Shown piece by piece: positions 43,901 through 53,141 of a stretch of 64,000 nt of DNA. The stretch spans positions 1 through 64,000 of the forward strand of contig CAIXKE010000057.1 of the NCBI GenBank assembly GCA_903919975.1, in the 5' to 3' direction. The notes beneath the pieces are model-generated. The model was not told where the DNA came from, did no database searches, and saw only the letters and a program-made list of their open reading frames with translations. Position 1 is the first letter of the stretch. Every line of letters begins with the position of its first letter. Source of the DNA: Akkermansiaceae bacterium (lineage in GTDB: Bacteria > Verrucomicrobiota > Verrucomicrobiia > Verrucomicrobiales > Akkermansiaceae). The position numbers and the translations under genes were made by a program.

Positions 43901-44697
43901 TGGGAAAACGAATCTCCATCAAAGAGAAGCGGAAGGAAGCGCCCGAGTGGGTGTTCAACTGGAGGCGCTCGGGAAATGCTACCTTTTCCCTATCCAAGTG
44001 GATTGCCTTGTTGCTGGTGACCGGCATTTTCGCGCTGCTGTTGAGCGTGGTGCAAATCCGTGTGCATTCGCCGACGATATGGGCGGCATCCAAGGCAACC
44101 GTCATCTACACCGCCGCCACTCCTGAGGGGCGCATTCTCACCCTGCGGGCCCGCGAGGAAGGTCCATTTCCCTCACGGTTTCTACCATCCCAATGGGAAG
44201 GTGCCGCGGCCCTGGAACAAGAATTCCTCGGAGCCGCCCGTTGGATGCCTCCGCCGTATATGCCCACCTTGCGAGATCTACCGAAACCCGCAGCCCCGCG
44301 CTTGCAACTCGCCGCAAGGGGTGAACCGGTCCTGCCGAAACGCCTACCGACCGTAAGTGCGGCCCCGATGCCCGAAAAACTCCAGCTCGTCCCGGTGATC
44401 TCCCCCTTGTCTGGAATCACCAGCGACGAGCTACCCGCTTATTTACCGCCCATCGCAGATCCGGTAAACGCCACCATGATCGCTGCAACTTGGCGCTTTC
44501 TACTGCGTTTGGATGCTGCGGGCCGTGTGCGGGATTGCGTTTCACTAGCGGGCGGTGACGAGGCCGGACCGTCATCTATCGAGGCATGGTTGCGCCGTTT
44601 AACCTTCAAATCCGAACCCACAAACCCCTCGCGCTGGATCGCCGTGGGCGTCGGTTTCGCCAATCAACCCACAGCCGATGGAACTGACCCTGATTGA
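43897..44697 (+). CDS. TonB-like energy-transduction protein (candidate)
   Basis: A 266-aa protein with an N-terminal basic region, one transmembrane segment (SKWIALLLVTGIFALLLSVVQ) and a Pro-rich middle (PKPAAPRLQLAARGEPVLPKR). Its C-terminal domain (WRFLLRLDAAGRVRDCVSL, followed by SIEAWLRRLTFKSEP) follows the TonB C-terminal pattern of two strands around a helix. Coming third after ExbB and ExbD, it is the likely TonB of this set. No conserved TonB signature such as YP is seen, so the assignment rests on position and topology. No TonB-dependent receptor is in the window. Confidence 0.55.
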   Translation: MMGKRISIKEKRKEAPEWVFNWRRSGNATFSLSKWIALLLVTGIFALLLSVVQIRVHSPTIWAASKATVIYTAATPEGRILTLRAREEGPFPSRFLPSQWEGAAALEQEFLGAARWMPPPYMPTLRDLPKPAAPRLQLAARGEPVLPKRLPTVSAAPMPEKLQLVPVISPLSGITSDELPAYLPPIADPVNATMIAATWRFLLRLDAAGRVRDCVSLAGGDEAGPSSIEAWLRRLTFKSEPTNPSRWIAVGVGFANQPTADGTDPD

Positions 44698-44917
44698 TTT
44701 CGTGTTGTTCTCGCTGCTCGGCTCGTGCGCCTTGGTAGTCGTTTTCACTCTGATTTCGCGGGCCGCGCACGCGTATTCGGAAAATCAAGCGCTGACCCGG
44801 CGCGTCATTTGCAGGCTCTGTCTGTATGCCTTCGAGGACGAAAGCCGCGACAAAATCGTCGATTGCCCGCACTGCGGAGCGGCCAACGAAAAAGGACGGA
44901 ATCGGCGACTCGGCTAA
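44678..44917 (+). CDS. Small membrane protein with zinc-ribbon-like Cys pairs
   Basis: A 79-aa protein with one N-terminal hydrophobic segment (FVLFSLLGSCALVVVFTLIS) and a cytoplasmic CxxC...CPHC pair (VICRLCLYAFEDESRDKIV then DCPHCGAANEKGR), resembling a rubredoxin-type zinc ribbon. It overlaps the TonB-like gene by 20 bases in another frame, so it is part of the same transcript. Function unknown. Confidence 0.65.
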   Translation: MELTLIDFVLFSLLGSCALVVVFTLISRAAHAYSENQALTRRVICRLCLYAFEDESRDKIVDCPHCGAANEKGRNRRLG

Positions 44918-44994
44918 GTTGCGGCGACTTGTGAAACATCCCGTGATGAAGCTTGCGCGGCGGGGGAAGACCCGCCAAACTGCGGTCCGAAATT

Positions 44995-46242
44995 ATGAAT
45001 GAGCGGCGCGTAGTCATCACAGGCATTGGTTGTATTTCGCCATTGGGCAACGATTTAACCACCACATGGGAAGGCCTCAAAGCGGGCCGCAGCGGGATCT
45101 CGAGGATCACGGAGCTCGATCCGGAGCCCTTCGATTGCAAGATCGCGGGCGAGGTGAAAAACTTCAATGCGGACGCCTATTTCCGCGTTCCCAAGGACGC
45201 CCGCCGCTCGGATCGCTACGTGCAATTCGCTGTCGCCGCCTCAAAAATGGCCATGAATGATTGCGGTCTCGATGTTTCCACCATCAATCCCCGCCGCTTC
45301 GGCGTGATGGTCGGCAGCGGCATCGGCGGCTTGGCCACTTTGGAGCGCGAGCACTCGACCTTTATGACCAAGGGGCCGAAGCGGGTTTCGCCGTTCACCA
45401 TCCCGATGATGATTTCCAACATCGCCAGCGGCATCATTTCCATGGAGTTCGGGCTCAAAGGGCCGAACATGGCTATCGTCACCGCCTGCGCCACTTCCAA
45501 CCACAACATCGGCGAAGCCTGGCGCATCATCAAATTCGGCGATGCCGACGGCTTCATTTGCGGCGGCGCCGAGGCCAGCATTTTGCCGATGGGACTCTGC
45601 GGATTCTCCAACATGAAGGCGCTAAGCACCCGCAATGATGATCCGGAGCGCGCTTCCCGCCCGTTCGACAAAAACCGTGACGGCTTCGTCATGGGTGAAG
45701 GTTCCGGCGTCATCGTCATCGAGGAACTCGAACACGCGAAAAAACGCGGTGCTAAAATCTACGCCGAACTCATCGGCTACGGTGTCAGCGCGGATGCCTA
45801 CCATCTCAGCGCCCCGTCTCCGGATGGCAGCGGCCCGGCCTACGCCATCGAGATGGCCCTCAAGCACGGCAAGAAAAACCCGCAAGACGTCCAGTATCTC
45901 AACGCCCACGCCACCTCCACCGGTCTTGGCGACATCGCAGAAGCCAAAGCCATCCAATTGGCCTTCGGCGATCACGTGAAAAACGGTCTGATGGTCAGCT
46001 CCACCAAGTCGATGACCGGCCACATGCTCGGCGCGGCCGGCGGCATGGAATTGATCGCCTGCGTCATGGCGATCCAGGACGGCATTGTGCCGCCCACCAT
46101 CAACGTCGAAGAACAAGACCCCGAATGCGATCTCGATTGCGTGCCCAACGTCGCCCGCGAGGCCGATGTGAATGTCGCCTTGAGCAATAGCTTCGGTTTC
46201 GGCGGACACAACGCGTCCGTGCTCGTCAGTAAGTATGCCTAA
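44995..46242 (+). CDS. fabF: Beta-ketoacyl-ACP synthase II
   Basis: A 415-aa condensing enzyme of fatty acid synthesis. It has VVITGIGCISPLGNDLTT at the start, the catalytic Cys in IVTACATSNHNIGEAW near 164, and the His residues in LNAHATSTGLGD and SMTGHMLGAAGGME. The C-terminal FGFGGHNASVLV is intact. The ATG at 44995 was chosen over the TTG at 44953 in the track. It is followed, two bases on, by a thioesterase gene. Confidence 0.96.
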   Translation: MNERRVVITGIGCISPLGNDLTTTWEGLKAGRSGISRITELDPEPFDCKIAGEVKNFNADAYFRVPKDARRSDRYVQFAVAASKMAMNDCGLDVSTINPRRFGVMVGSGIGGLATLEREHSTFMTKGPKRVSPFTIPMMISNIASGIISMEFGLKGPNMAIVTACATSNHNIGEAWRIIKFGDADGFICGGAEASILPMGLCGFSNMKALSTRNDDPERASRPFDKNRDGFVMGEGSGVIVIEELEHAKKRGAKIYAELIGYGVSADAYHLSAPSPDGSGPAYAIEMALKHGKKNPQDVQYLNAHATSTGLGDIAEAKAIQLAFGDHVKNGLMVSSTKSMTGHMLGAAGGMELIACVMAIQDGIVPPTINVEEQDPECDLDCVPNVAREADVNVALSNSFGFGGHNASVLVSKYA

Positions 46243-46244
46243 GG

Positions 46245-46640
46245 ATGGATGCTCCACTCCACCGCCACGTCTGCGAGGTTGCCTTCGGCGATACCGATGC
46301 CAGCGGCTGGATGCACTTCCCTAACATATTCCGTTATTTCGAGGAGGCGGAACACGCGTTTCTAAAATCACGCGGAGTTCTGGTTTTCGATCGCGCGCAA
46401 GGCGGTTGGCCGCGGGTTAAAGTTTCCTGCGATTACAAACGCCCCTTGCTCACCGGCGAACGCATTGAAGTCTTGTTGGAAATCGCGCGCTTCGGAGCCT
46501 CATCGCTGACTTGGAACTTCGCAGTCCTCTCCCCCACCGGAGAAACCGCCGCCTTCGGCAGCGTCACCACCGTGCGCGTGAACAGCGAAGGCCGCCCGCA
46601 ACTCATCACCGCCGCTGAACGCGCCGCGCTGGAAGGTTGA
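46245..46640 (+). CDS. Acyl-CoA thioesterase, 4HBT (YbgC-like) family
   Basis: A 131-aa single-hotdog-domain protein. The catalytic Asp and partners are in VAFGDTDASGWMHFPNIFRY, the family signature, followed by FEEAEHAFLKSRGV. Members hydrolyse acyl-CoA or acyl-ACP thioesters. Its position two bases after fabF suggests a link to fatty acid or related ketoacyl metabolism. Length is normal for YbgC-type members. Confidence 0.92.
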   Translation: MDAPLHRHVCEVAFGDTDASGWMHFPNIFRYFEEAEHAFLKSRGVLVFDRAQGGWPRVKVSCDYKRPLLTGERIEVLLEIARFGASSLTWNFAVLSPTGETAAFGSVTTVRVNSEGRPQLITAAERAALEG

Positions 46641-46660
46641 TCCGTTATACGCACAACAGA

Positions 46661-46694
46661 ACTGGAGCGCGGAATTCACTCCGCGCGAAACATC
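46661..46694 (+). repeat. Third copy of the GAACTGGAGCGCGGAATT element
   Basis: GAACTGGAGCGCGGAATTCACTCCGCGC is a palindromic motif. Its first 18 bases are identical to the reverse complement of the right end of the 7.05-7.33 kb composite repeat. It lies in the 74-base gap before rsmI. Confidence 0.75.
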
Positions 46695-46714
46695 AATCTG
46701 CCCACCTATCGCTC

Positions 46715-47395
46715 ATGGAAATCACCGGCCGCATCATCCTCGTCCCCACGCCCATCGGAAATCTCGGGGATATTACGCTCCGTGCCGTGGAAATCTTAAA
46801 AAGCGCGGATCGCATCGCTTGTGAGGACACCCGTCATTCCGGCCAGCTGCTCGCGCACCTTGGGATTTCCGGGAAACCTCTCGTCTCGCTGCACGAGCAC
46901 AACGAAGCCCGCCGCGCGCCCGAACTCGTCGCCGCCGCCCGTGCCGGAGAAACCATCGCCATCATCAGCGATGCCGGCATGCCTGGAATTTCGGACCCGG
47001 GCTACCGCTTGGTGCAATCCTGCATCGAAACCGACACTCCGCTGGAAGTCTTGCCAGGCCCGTCCGCAGTCATCACCGCACTCATCGGTTCCGGGTTTCC
47101 ATGCCACGCCTTTCGCTTTGGCGGCTTTCTCTCAGTGAAATCCGGCAAACGTCGCAGCGCTCTCACCGAAGCCCTGCAATCCGGTGAAACCGGCATCTTC
47201 TTCGAATCGCCGCATCGCATCCTCTCCACTCTCGAAATCCTAACGGAAATCAATCCCGCCGCACGCGTTTGCGTCGCCCGCGAATTGACCAAGAAATTCG
47301 AGACCTATCACCGCGGCTCCGCAGCCGAGGTGTTCGCCTATTTTCAAGCCCACCCACCGAAGGGCGAGATTGTCTTGCTCGTGCATGCGGAGTGA
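46715..47395 (+). CDS. rsmI: 16S rRNA (cytidine-2'-O)-methyltransferase
   Basis: A 226-aa SAM-dependent enzyme methylating the 2'-OH of C1402 in 16S rRNA. Family motifs: ILVPTPIGNLGDITLRAVE, IACEDTRHSGQLLAHLGI, IISDAGMPGISDPGYRLV, and FFESPHRILSTLEIL. The Rossmann-like SAM site is of the tetrapyrrole methylase type. The start at 46715 was chosen; the ORF track adds 26 codons that include the repeat element. It is downstream of fabF and the thioesterase. Confidence 0.95.
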   Translation: MEITGRIILVPTPIGNLGDITLRAVEILKSADRIACEDTRHSGQLLAHLGISGKPLVSLHEHNEARRAPELVAAARAGETIAIISDAGMPGISDPGYRLVQSCIETDTPLEVLPGPSAVITALIGSGFPCHAFRFGGFLSVKSGKRRSALTEALQSGETGIFFESPHRILSTLEILTEINPAARVCVARELTKKFETYHRGSAAEVFAYFQAHPPKGEIVLLVHAE

Positions 47396-47413
47396 AAACA
47401 AGCAGCCCGATTT

Positions 47414-47468
47414 GGCTCCAGGCGGAGACGCCCGGGCCACTGTGGCGCGGGCGTCTCCGCCCGGAGCC
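47414..47468. terminator. GC-rich hairpin after rsmI
   Basis: GGCTCCAGGCGGAGACGCCCG pairs with CGGGCGTCTCCGCCCGGAGCC, a 21-bp stem with one mismatch and a 13-base loop, 18 bases after the rsmI stop and before the convergent rph. There is no T run, so a bidirectional hairpin or REP-like element is as likely as a classical terminator. Confidence 0.75.
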
Positions 47469-47548
47469 ATCTCATCGGTAGGTCATCTCGTTTTACAACA
47501 CTTCAGGATGTCTGAGCCTGCTGAAGGAGCCTAGATCGGGGACCAGCT

Positions 47549-48328
47549 TTAAGATTTGAAGGCGGCTGCGAGTGAGGCCAAATCCGCCGGCGCGGCGCGA
47601 TCAGCAGTTAGAATGGCGGCTTTTTGCAGGGAGATGATATCAGCGATGCCTTTGCGCGAGAGTTCGAGCATGGCGGTCATTTCCTCTGATGAAAACACGG
47701 CTTCCTCGCCGCTGCCTTGGACTTCCACAAACTCCTGCGCTTCGGTCATCACGACGTTGAAGTCCACCGATGCGTCCTTGTCTTCCGGGTAGTTGAGGTC
47801 GAGCACCGGCTGTCCTTGATAGACTCCGGCGGAAACTGCGGCGACGAGTTTTTTGATCGGGAAATCCTTGAGTTTGCCCTCGGCGAAAAGTTTGTTGAAG
47901 GCGATGGCCATGGCGACGCAGCCGCCGGTGATCGACGCGGTGCGCGTGCCACCATCGGCTTGCAGGACATCACAATCGATCCAAACGGTGCGTTGGCCGA
48001 TTTTCTGCAAATCCACCACCGCCCGCAACGCGCGACCGATGAGTCGCTGGATCTCGGACGAGCGGCCGTCGAGTTTACCGCGGGAAATGTCGCGCGGTTT
48101 GCGCTCAAGCGTCGAGTAGGGCAGCATTGAATATTCGGCGGTCAGCCAGCCGCCGGTCACGCGCTGGGCGCGCATCCAGCGTGGCACGTCATCCTCGATG
48201 GTGGCCGAGCAAATCACCCGTGTTTCACCGAAGGAAACCAGCACCGAACCGGTAGCGTAGGGAGCGACGTTCGGGATGAAGGAAATCGGGCGAAGTTGAT
48301 CGTTTTGGCGGCCATCGGGACGTGTCAT
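47549..48328 (-). CDS. rph: Ribonuclease PH
   Basis: A 259-aa phosphorolytic 3'-to-5' exonuclease that trims tRNA 3' ends. It shows GSVLVSFGETRVICSATIED, RGKLDGRSSEIQRLIGRALRA, VWIDCDVLQADGGTRTASITG (metal site), and CGVYQGQPVLDLNY-like AGVYQGQPVLDLNYPED. Length and C-terminus are normal. The start at 48328 was chosen, 7 codons inside the ORF track. It is divergent from the GH1 gene. Confidence 0.96.
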   Translation of the reverse strand: MTRPDGRQNDQLRPISFIPNVAPYATGSVLVSFGETRVICSATIEDDVPRWMRAQRVTGGWLTAEYSMLPYSTLERKPRDISRGKLDGRSSEIQRLIGRALRAVVDLQKIGQRTVWIDCDVLQADGGTRTASITGGCVAMAIAFNKLFAEGKLKDFPIKKLVAAVSAGVYQGQPVLDLNYPEDKDASVDFNVVMTEAQEFVEVQGSGEEAVFSSEEMTAMLELSRKGIADIISLQKAAILTADRAAPADLASLAAAFKS

Positions 48329-48447
48329 GCGCGGAGTGAAGTCCAGCATCCGGCATGCCGCAAGTCTGGACGCCGTGTGGGCATGCAGTTCGTTGGTGTT
48401 TTTAGCTTCCGGTGTGGCCGTCCGCCGTGAATCATGCGCATCGAATC

Positions 48448-49833
48448 ATGGCATTTCCTGAAAATTTCACGTGGGGTGTGGCGGCGGCCGCGTATCAGAT
48501 CGAGGGCGCGGCAGCTCAAGATGGCAAGGGCCCGAGTGTCTGGGATCAATTTTGCCGACAGCCGGGAAAGGTGCTGGACGGCCACACGGGCGACGTCGCC
48601 TGCGACCATTATCATCGCTATCGAGAAGACGTGGGCATCATGAAGAACATCGGCGCGCAGGCCTACCGATTTTCGATCAGTTGGCCGCGCGTGATTCCGG
48701 CGGGAACCGGCGCGGTGAACGCCAAAGGCTTGGACTTTTACGAAAAACTTGTGGATGAGCTGCTGGCTGCGGGCATCCAGCCGTGGGCGACTCTGTTTCA
48801 CTGGGATTATCCGCACGAACTTTTCTGCCGTGGCGGCTGGCTGAACCGCGACAGCGCCGACTGGTTCGCGGACTACACACGCGTGGTGGTGGATCGGCTG
48901 TCCGACCGGGTGCAGCACTGGATGACGCTCAACGAGCCGCAGTGTTTTATCGGCTTCGGCCACGCGACGGGCACCAATGCCCCGGGCTTGAAACTCGGCA
49001 CGGCCGATTGTTTGCACGCGGGCCACCATGTGTTGCTCGCCCACGGCAAGGCGGTCCAGGTTTTGCGGGCGCATGCGGTGAAGCCGGCCACCGTCGGGTG
49101 GGCACCGGTCGGGGTTGTTTCCCTGCCGATTCCGCAGGCGGGCGAAAACGACATCGAAGCCGCGCGGCGGGCGATGTTTTCTGTCAGCGGCGGCGATGCA
49201 AAATCCATGGGAATGCCGCCAAATCTTTGGTCGAACACTTGGTGGGGCGATCCGGTGGTTTTTGGCCGTTATCCTGAGGACGGCATCCAGGCAGCGGGTG
49301 CCTCGATGCCGGAAATCCGCGCAGGCGATATGGAAACGATCTCGCAGCCGATTGATTTCTATGGCGCGAACATCTACTCGGGCACTCATTATCGGGCGGG
49401 CGAAAATGGCGAACCCGAGCGAGTTCCCCACGCATCGAGCACCGCGCTTTCAGCCTTCAAGTGGCCGGTGGTTCCGGAGAGTCTACGTTGGGGACCGCGC
49501 TTCCTTCACGAGCGCTACAAATTGCCCGTCATCGTGACGGAAAATGGCATCTCGCTCGCGGATTGGGTGTCGCTGGATGGCCAGGTGCATGACCCGCAGC
49601 GCATCGATTTCCTGCAGCGCTATCTCGCCGGGTTGCAGCACGGAATCGCCGATGGAGCCGATGTGCAGGGCTATTTCCAGTGGTCGATCCTGGACAACTT
49701 TGAATGGGCGGAAGGCTACAAACAGCGCTTCGGACTCGTCCACGTCGATTACCAAACCCAGCGCCGCACGCTCAAGGATTCCGCATCTTGGTATCGGAAT
49801 TGCATCGCATCGAACGGAAGCCAGCTGACCTAA
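48448..49833 (+). CDS. GH1 beta-glucosidase
   Basis: A 461-aa glycoside hydrolase family 1 enzyme, TIM-barrel, cytosolic as no signal peptide is seen. Motifs: FPENFTWGVAAAAYQIEGA at the start, acid/base Glu in WMTLNEPQCF near residue 164, nucleophile Glu in VIVTENGISLADW near 364, and the C-terminal WSILDNFEWAEGYKQRFGLV. It likely hydrolyses cellobiose or other beta-glucosides. The start at 48448 was chosen over the GTG in the track. It precedes a large lipoprotein gene by 74 bases. Confidence 0.95.
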   Translation: MAFPENFTWGVAAAAYQIEGAAAQDGKGPSVWDQFCRQPGKVLDGHTGDVACDHYHRYREDVGIMKNIGAQAYRFSISWPRVIPAGTGAVNAKGLDFYEKLVDELLAAGIQPWATLFHWDYPHELFCRGGWLNRDSADWFADYTRVVVDRLSDRVQHWMTLNEPQCFIGFGHATGTNAPGLKLGTADCLHAGHHVLLAHGKAVQVLRAHAVKPATVGWAPVGVVSLPIPQAGENDIEAARRAMFSVSGGDAKSMGMPPNLWSNTWWGDPVVFGRYPEDGIQAAGASMPEIRAGDMETISQPIDFYGANIYSGTHYRAGENGEPERVPHASSTALSAFKWPVVPESLRWGPRFLHERYKLPVIVTENGISLADWVSLDGQVHDPQRIDFLQRYLAGLQHGIADGADVQGYFQWSILDNFEWAEGYKQRFGLVHVDYQTQRRTLKDSASWYRNCIASNGSQLT

Positions 49834-49907
49834 AAATCGCCATTTTTTTGAAAAAACTGATACATTGCTGGCGCAGCGGTGGTATCGGAGGATTCCCGCA
49901 CCTTTTT

Positions 49908-52900
49908 ATGACCCCACGATTTCTACTGCTCTGCGGTTTCGCGACCGCCCTGATCGGCTGTGACACCGCCTCGCAGAACACCGCGGCCACACCGGAGGAC
50001 GCGGCCCCTGCGGTGCCTGCAATCACGCTGCCGGAAACGGTTTCCTTCAACGAGCACATCCAGCCGGTGCTTTCCGAGTATTGCTACCATTGCCACGGAC
50101 CGGACTCCGGCACCCGCGAGCCGAAGGATGCTCCACTGCGCCTCGACCGCATGGAAGACGCATTCGCCCTTCGCGACGACGGTCGCCCGGTCATTATCAA
50201 GGGGAAACCGCTGGAATCGTTGCTGATGAAACACATCATGTCCGCCGATCCAGACATGATCATGCCTCCGCCGAAGAGCCACAAAACGATGGGCCCCGCC
50301 GAGATCGCGCTCATCGGACGCTGGATCGAGCAGGGAGCTGAATACGAACCTCACTGGGCTTTCGCGCCGATCCGTAAACCCGCGCTTCCCGCTGCCGGCG
50401 AGGATTGGGCAGCGAATCCGGTCGATCGTTTCATCGCCGAGAAACACGACGCGGCAGGCTTCAAACCGAACCCGCCGGAAGATCCGCGCCGTTTCCACCG
50501 CCGTCTGACATTCGATCTCACCGGCCTGCCGCCCCTACCCGAAGAGACCGATGCCTTTGTCAAAGCCCACGAAAGCGGCGCGCAAGCCGCCATCGAGGCC
50601 GAGGCCGCCCGCCTGCTCGCCACCACGGCCAGCGCCGAGCATTTCGCCCGCCACTGGCTGGACGCCGCGCGTTACGCGGACACCCACGGCATCCACATCG
50701 ATAACTACCGCGCCATTTGGCCATACCGCGATTGGGTGGTGCGCGCTTTCGAGGCGAACATGCCATGGGATCATTTCACCACCGAACAAATCGCCGGCGA
50801 CATGCTGCCTGACCGCACGCTCGACCAACTCGTGGCCACCGGCTTTTCCCGCTGCCTCGCCACCACCGGCGAGGGCGGTGCCATCGGCGAGGAATACGAT
50901 GCAATTTACGCCACCGACCGCGTGGAAACTGTCTCCGCCATCTGGCTCGGGTTGACCACCGGCTGTGCAGCCTGCCATGACCACAAGTTCGACCCAGTTT
51001 CCACCAAGGAATTCTACTCGCTCACCGCCTTTTTCCGGAACACCCCGATGTCCTCGCTGGATGGCAACAACGCCGAGCATCCGCCGAATGTCTTTGTGCC
51101 GCTGCGTGATGACCGCGACGTCTGGGCCTCGCTTGCCACCGAAATTACCGGCGTGGAAAAACAACTCGCCGATCGCAAGAAAATCGCCGGTCCTGCCTTC
51201 GAAAAATGGCTGACCAACGCCACCATCGGCCCGTCCCGCGAAATCGATTCCACCCTCGCCCTTCACCTTCCGCTCACCGAGCAAGACGGCCCGCTTCGCG
51301 GCTTCGTCGATGGCAAAGCGCGGGAGTGGCCGGCCGAGCTTTCACGAATCAAGGCCCCCATCGGAAACGCCCCGATCATCAGTGATAAACCCATCGATCT
51401 TGGCGATCTCGGCAGCTTTTCACGGGGCGATCAAGTGACCTTCGGCGGTTTTATCCGCATCGAGGGAAAACCAACAGGCGCGGTGATCGCTCGCATGAAT
51501 CCGGATGAATCGCTTCGCGGCTGGGATCTCTATCTGCAGGAGGGCCGCCCGGCCACCCACATCATCGATTCCTGGGACAAGTCGGCGAACCGGATCGTTG
51601 CTCCGAAGCCGCTCAAGCGCGGCGAGTGGCAACATGTGATGGTCACCTTCGACGGCACGATTTCCGGGCACCAAGCGAGTGCCATCTACCTGGATGGCAA
51701 GCGCGTTTCCGCCGGAGCGGACCCCAACACCGTCGGCGGAACGATTGAAACCGCCGTGCCCTTACGGCTCGGCGCGCGCCATCGTGACGACGCAAAACTC
51801 ACGGGCGGCAAAGTCGCTCTCCAGGATTTCCGTTTCTACCGCCGCCTGCTGCCAACGGCCGAAATTTCCTCCCTCGCGGAAACCGCATTGCTCCAGCACA
51901 TCGTTTCCCTACCCGTCGCACAAAGGACGAAGGAACAAACCGAGGCGCTCCTCCAATACTTCCTCGCCAATCGCGACGAGCCAACGCGCGAGATTCAAAC
52001 CCGCCTCGACGGTTTGAAGAAAAAGCAGGCGGATGTCCGCTCACGAGGCTCCGTTTCCTTGGTGATGGAGGAAAAAAAGGATGCGCCCTTCGCTCACGTC
52101 CTCACCCGCGGCGCCTATGCCGATAAGGGCGAAAAAGTCACTCCCACGACTCCCGCCGTGCTTCCGCCGATGGCCGAGAATGCCCCGAAAAACCGCCTCG
52201 GTCTCGCCCGTTGGCTCAATGATCCCGCCAATCCCCTGCCCGCCCGCGTCACGATGAACCGCACTTGGTATTACTTCTTCGGCACTGGCATCGTGGCAAC
52301 CAATGCCGATTTCGGCATCATGGGCGCGCGCCCCAGCCACCCGAAATTACTCGATTGGCTCGCCGCCGAGTTCATCGATTCCAAATGGAATTACCGCCAC
52401 ATGATCACGCAGATCGTTACCTCCGCCACCTACCGCCAGTCCGGCGTGGTGCCTCCGGACAAACTCGAAAAGGATTTCGCGAACCGCCTGCTCGCCCGCG
52501 GCCCGCGCACCCGCCTCGATGCCGAACCGATCCGCGACCTCGCTCTGGCCGCCGCCGGCCTGCTCTCGACCAAGATCGGTGGCCCGCCCGTAAAACCCTA
52601 CCAACCGGAAGGTATCTGGGAGGCAGTGGCCATGCCACAGTCGAACACGAAGAACTACAAACAGGACAGCGGCGAGGCGCTTTACCGGCGTTCGCTTTAC
52701 ACGATGTGGAAACGCACCGCCGCGCCACCCTCAATGGAAATTCTCAACGCGCCGTCCCGCGAAAAATCCTGCGTCCAGCGGGATTTCACGAACACGCCCT
52801 TGCAAGCTCTTGTGCTGCTCAACGATCCGCAATTCGTCGAGGCATCGCGGGAGTTGGCCGCGCACGCACTGAAGGCCTCCTCGGATTTCGAAGCACGCTT

Positions 52901-53135
52901 GGATTTTATGACTCTCAGGCTGATTGCGAGAAAGTTCGAATCCGCCGAGAAAGAGATCGTCCGCAAATCCTTGGATACCGCGCTCGCCGAATTCCGCGCC
53001 AAGCCGGACGCAGCCGCCAAACTCATCTCCACCGGAGCCAAAGCGCCGCCGCAGGGCGCTGATGCCCCGGAGCATGCCGCATGGACCTTGGCCGCCAGCC
53101 AGATCCTCAATCTCGATGAAACCATCACCCGCTGA
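49908..53135 (+). CDS. DUF1549/DUF1553 (PSD1/PSCyt) lipoprotein with LamG-like insert
   Basis: A 1075-aa protein. A lipobox (ALIGC) ends the signal peptide. A cytochrome-like PSCyt1 domain follows with CYHCHG near residue 60 and a methionine-rich loop (PDMIMPPPKSH). Then come PSCyt2/DUF1549 (RRLTFDLTGLPPLPEETD, ATGFSRCLATTGEGG, TTGCAACHDHKFDPVS), a concanavalin A-like LamG insert (FGGFIRIEGKPTGAVIARM, WQHVMVTFDGT, DGKRVSAGADPNT), and PSD1/DUF1553 (NRLGLARWLNDPANPLPARV, TNTPLQALVLLNDPQFVE). Such pairs with DUF1501 are lineage-typical; they are thought to act in extracellular polysaccharide breakdown or related redox chemistry, but are not characterised. The start at 49908 is the lipoprotein start, 68 codons into the ORF track. 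Confidence 0.93.
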   Translation: MTPRFLLLCGFATALIGCDTASQNTAATPEDAAPAVPAITLPETVSFNEHIQPVLSEYCYHCHGPDSGTREPKDAPLRLDRMEDAFALRDDGRPVIIKGKPLESLLMKHIMSADPDMIMPPPKSHKTMGPAEIALIGRWIEQGAEYEPHWAFAPIRKPALPAAGEDWAANPVDRFIAEKHDAAGFKPNPPEDPRRFHRRLTFDLTGLPPLPEETDAFVKAHESGAQAAIEAEAARLLATTASAEHFARHWLDAARYADTHGIHIDNYRAIWPYRDWVVRAFEANMPWDHFTTEQIAGDMLPDRTLDQLVATGFSRCLATTGEGGAIGEEYDAIYATDRVETVSAIWLGLTTGCAACHDHKFDPVSTKEFYSLTAFFRNTPMSSLDGNNAEHPPNVFVPLRDDRDVWASLATEITGVEKQLADRKKIAGPAFEKWLTNATIGPSREIDSTLALHLPLTEQDGPLRGFVDGKAREWPAELSRIKAPIGNAPIISDKPIDLGDLGSFSRGDQVTFGGFIRIEGKPTGAVIARMNPDESLRGWDLYLQEGRPATHIIDSWDKSANRIVAPKPLKRGEWQHVMVTFDGTISGHQASAIYLDGKRVSAGADPNTVGGTIETAVPLRLGARHRDDAKLTGGKVALQDFRFYRRLLPTAEISSLAETALLQHIVSLPVAQRTKEQTEALLQYFLANRDEPTREIQTRLDGLKKKQADVRSRGSVSLVMEEKKDAPFAHVLTRGAYADKGEKVTPTTPAVLPPMAENAPKNRLGLARWLNDPANPLPARVTMNRTWYYFFGTGIVATNADFGIMGARPSHPKLLDWLAAEFIDSKWNYRHMITQIVTSATYRQSGVVPPDKLEKDFANRLLARGPRTRLDAEPIRDLALAAAGLLSTKIGGPPVKPYQPEGIWEAVAMPQSNTKNYKQDSGEALYRRSLYTMWKRTAAPPSMEILNAPSREKSCVQRDFTNTPLQALVLLNDPQFVEASRELAAHALKASSDFEARLDFMTLRLIARKFESAEKEIVRKSLDTALAEFRAKPDAAAKLISTGAKAPPQGADAPEHAAWTLAASQILNLDETITR

Positions 53136-53141
53136 CCCGCG

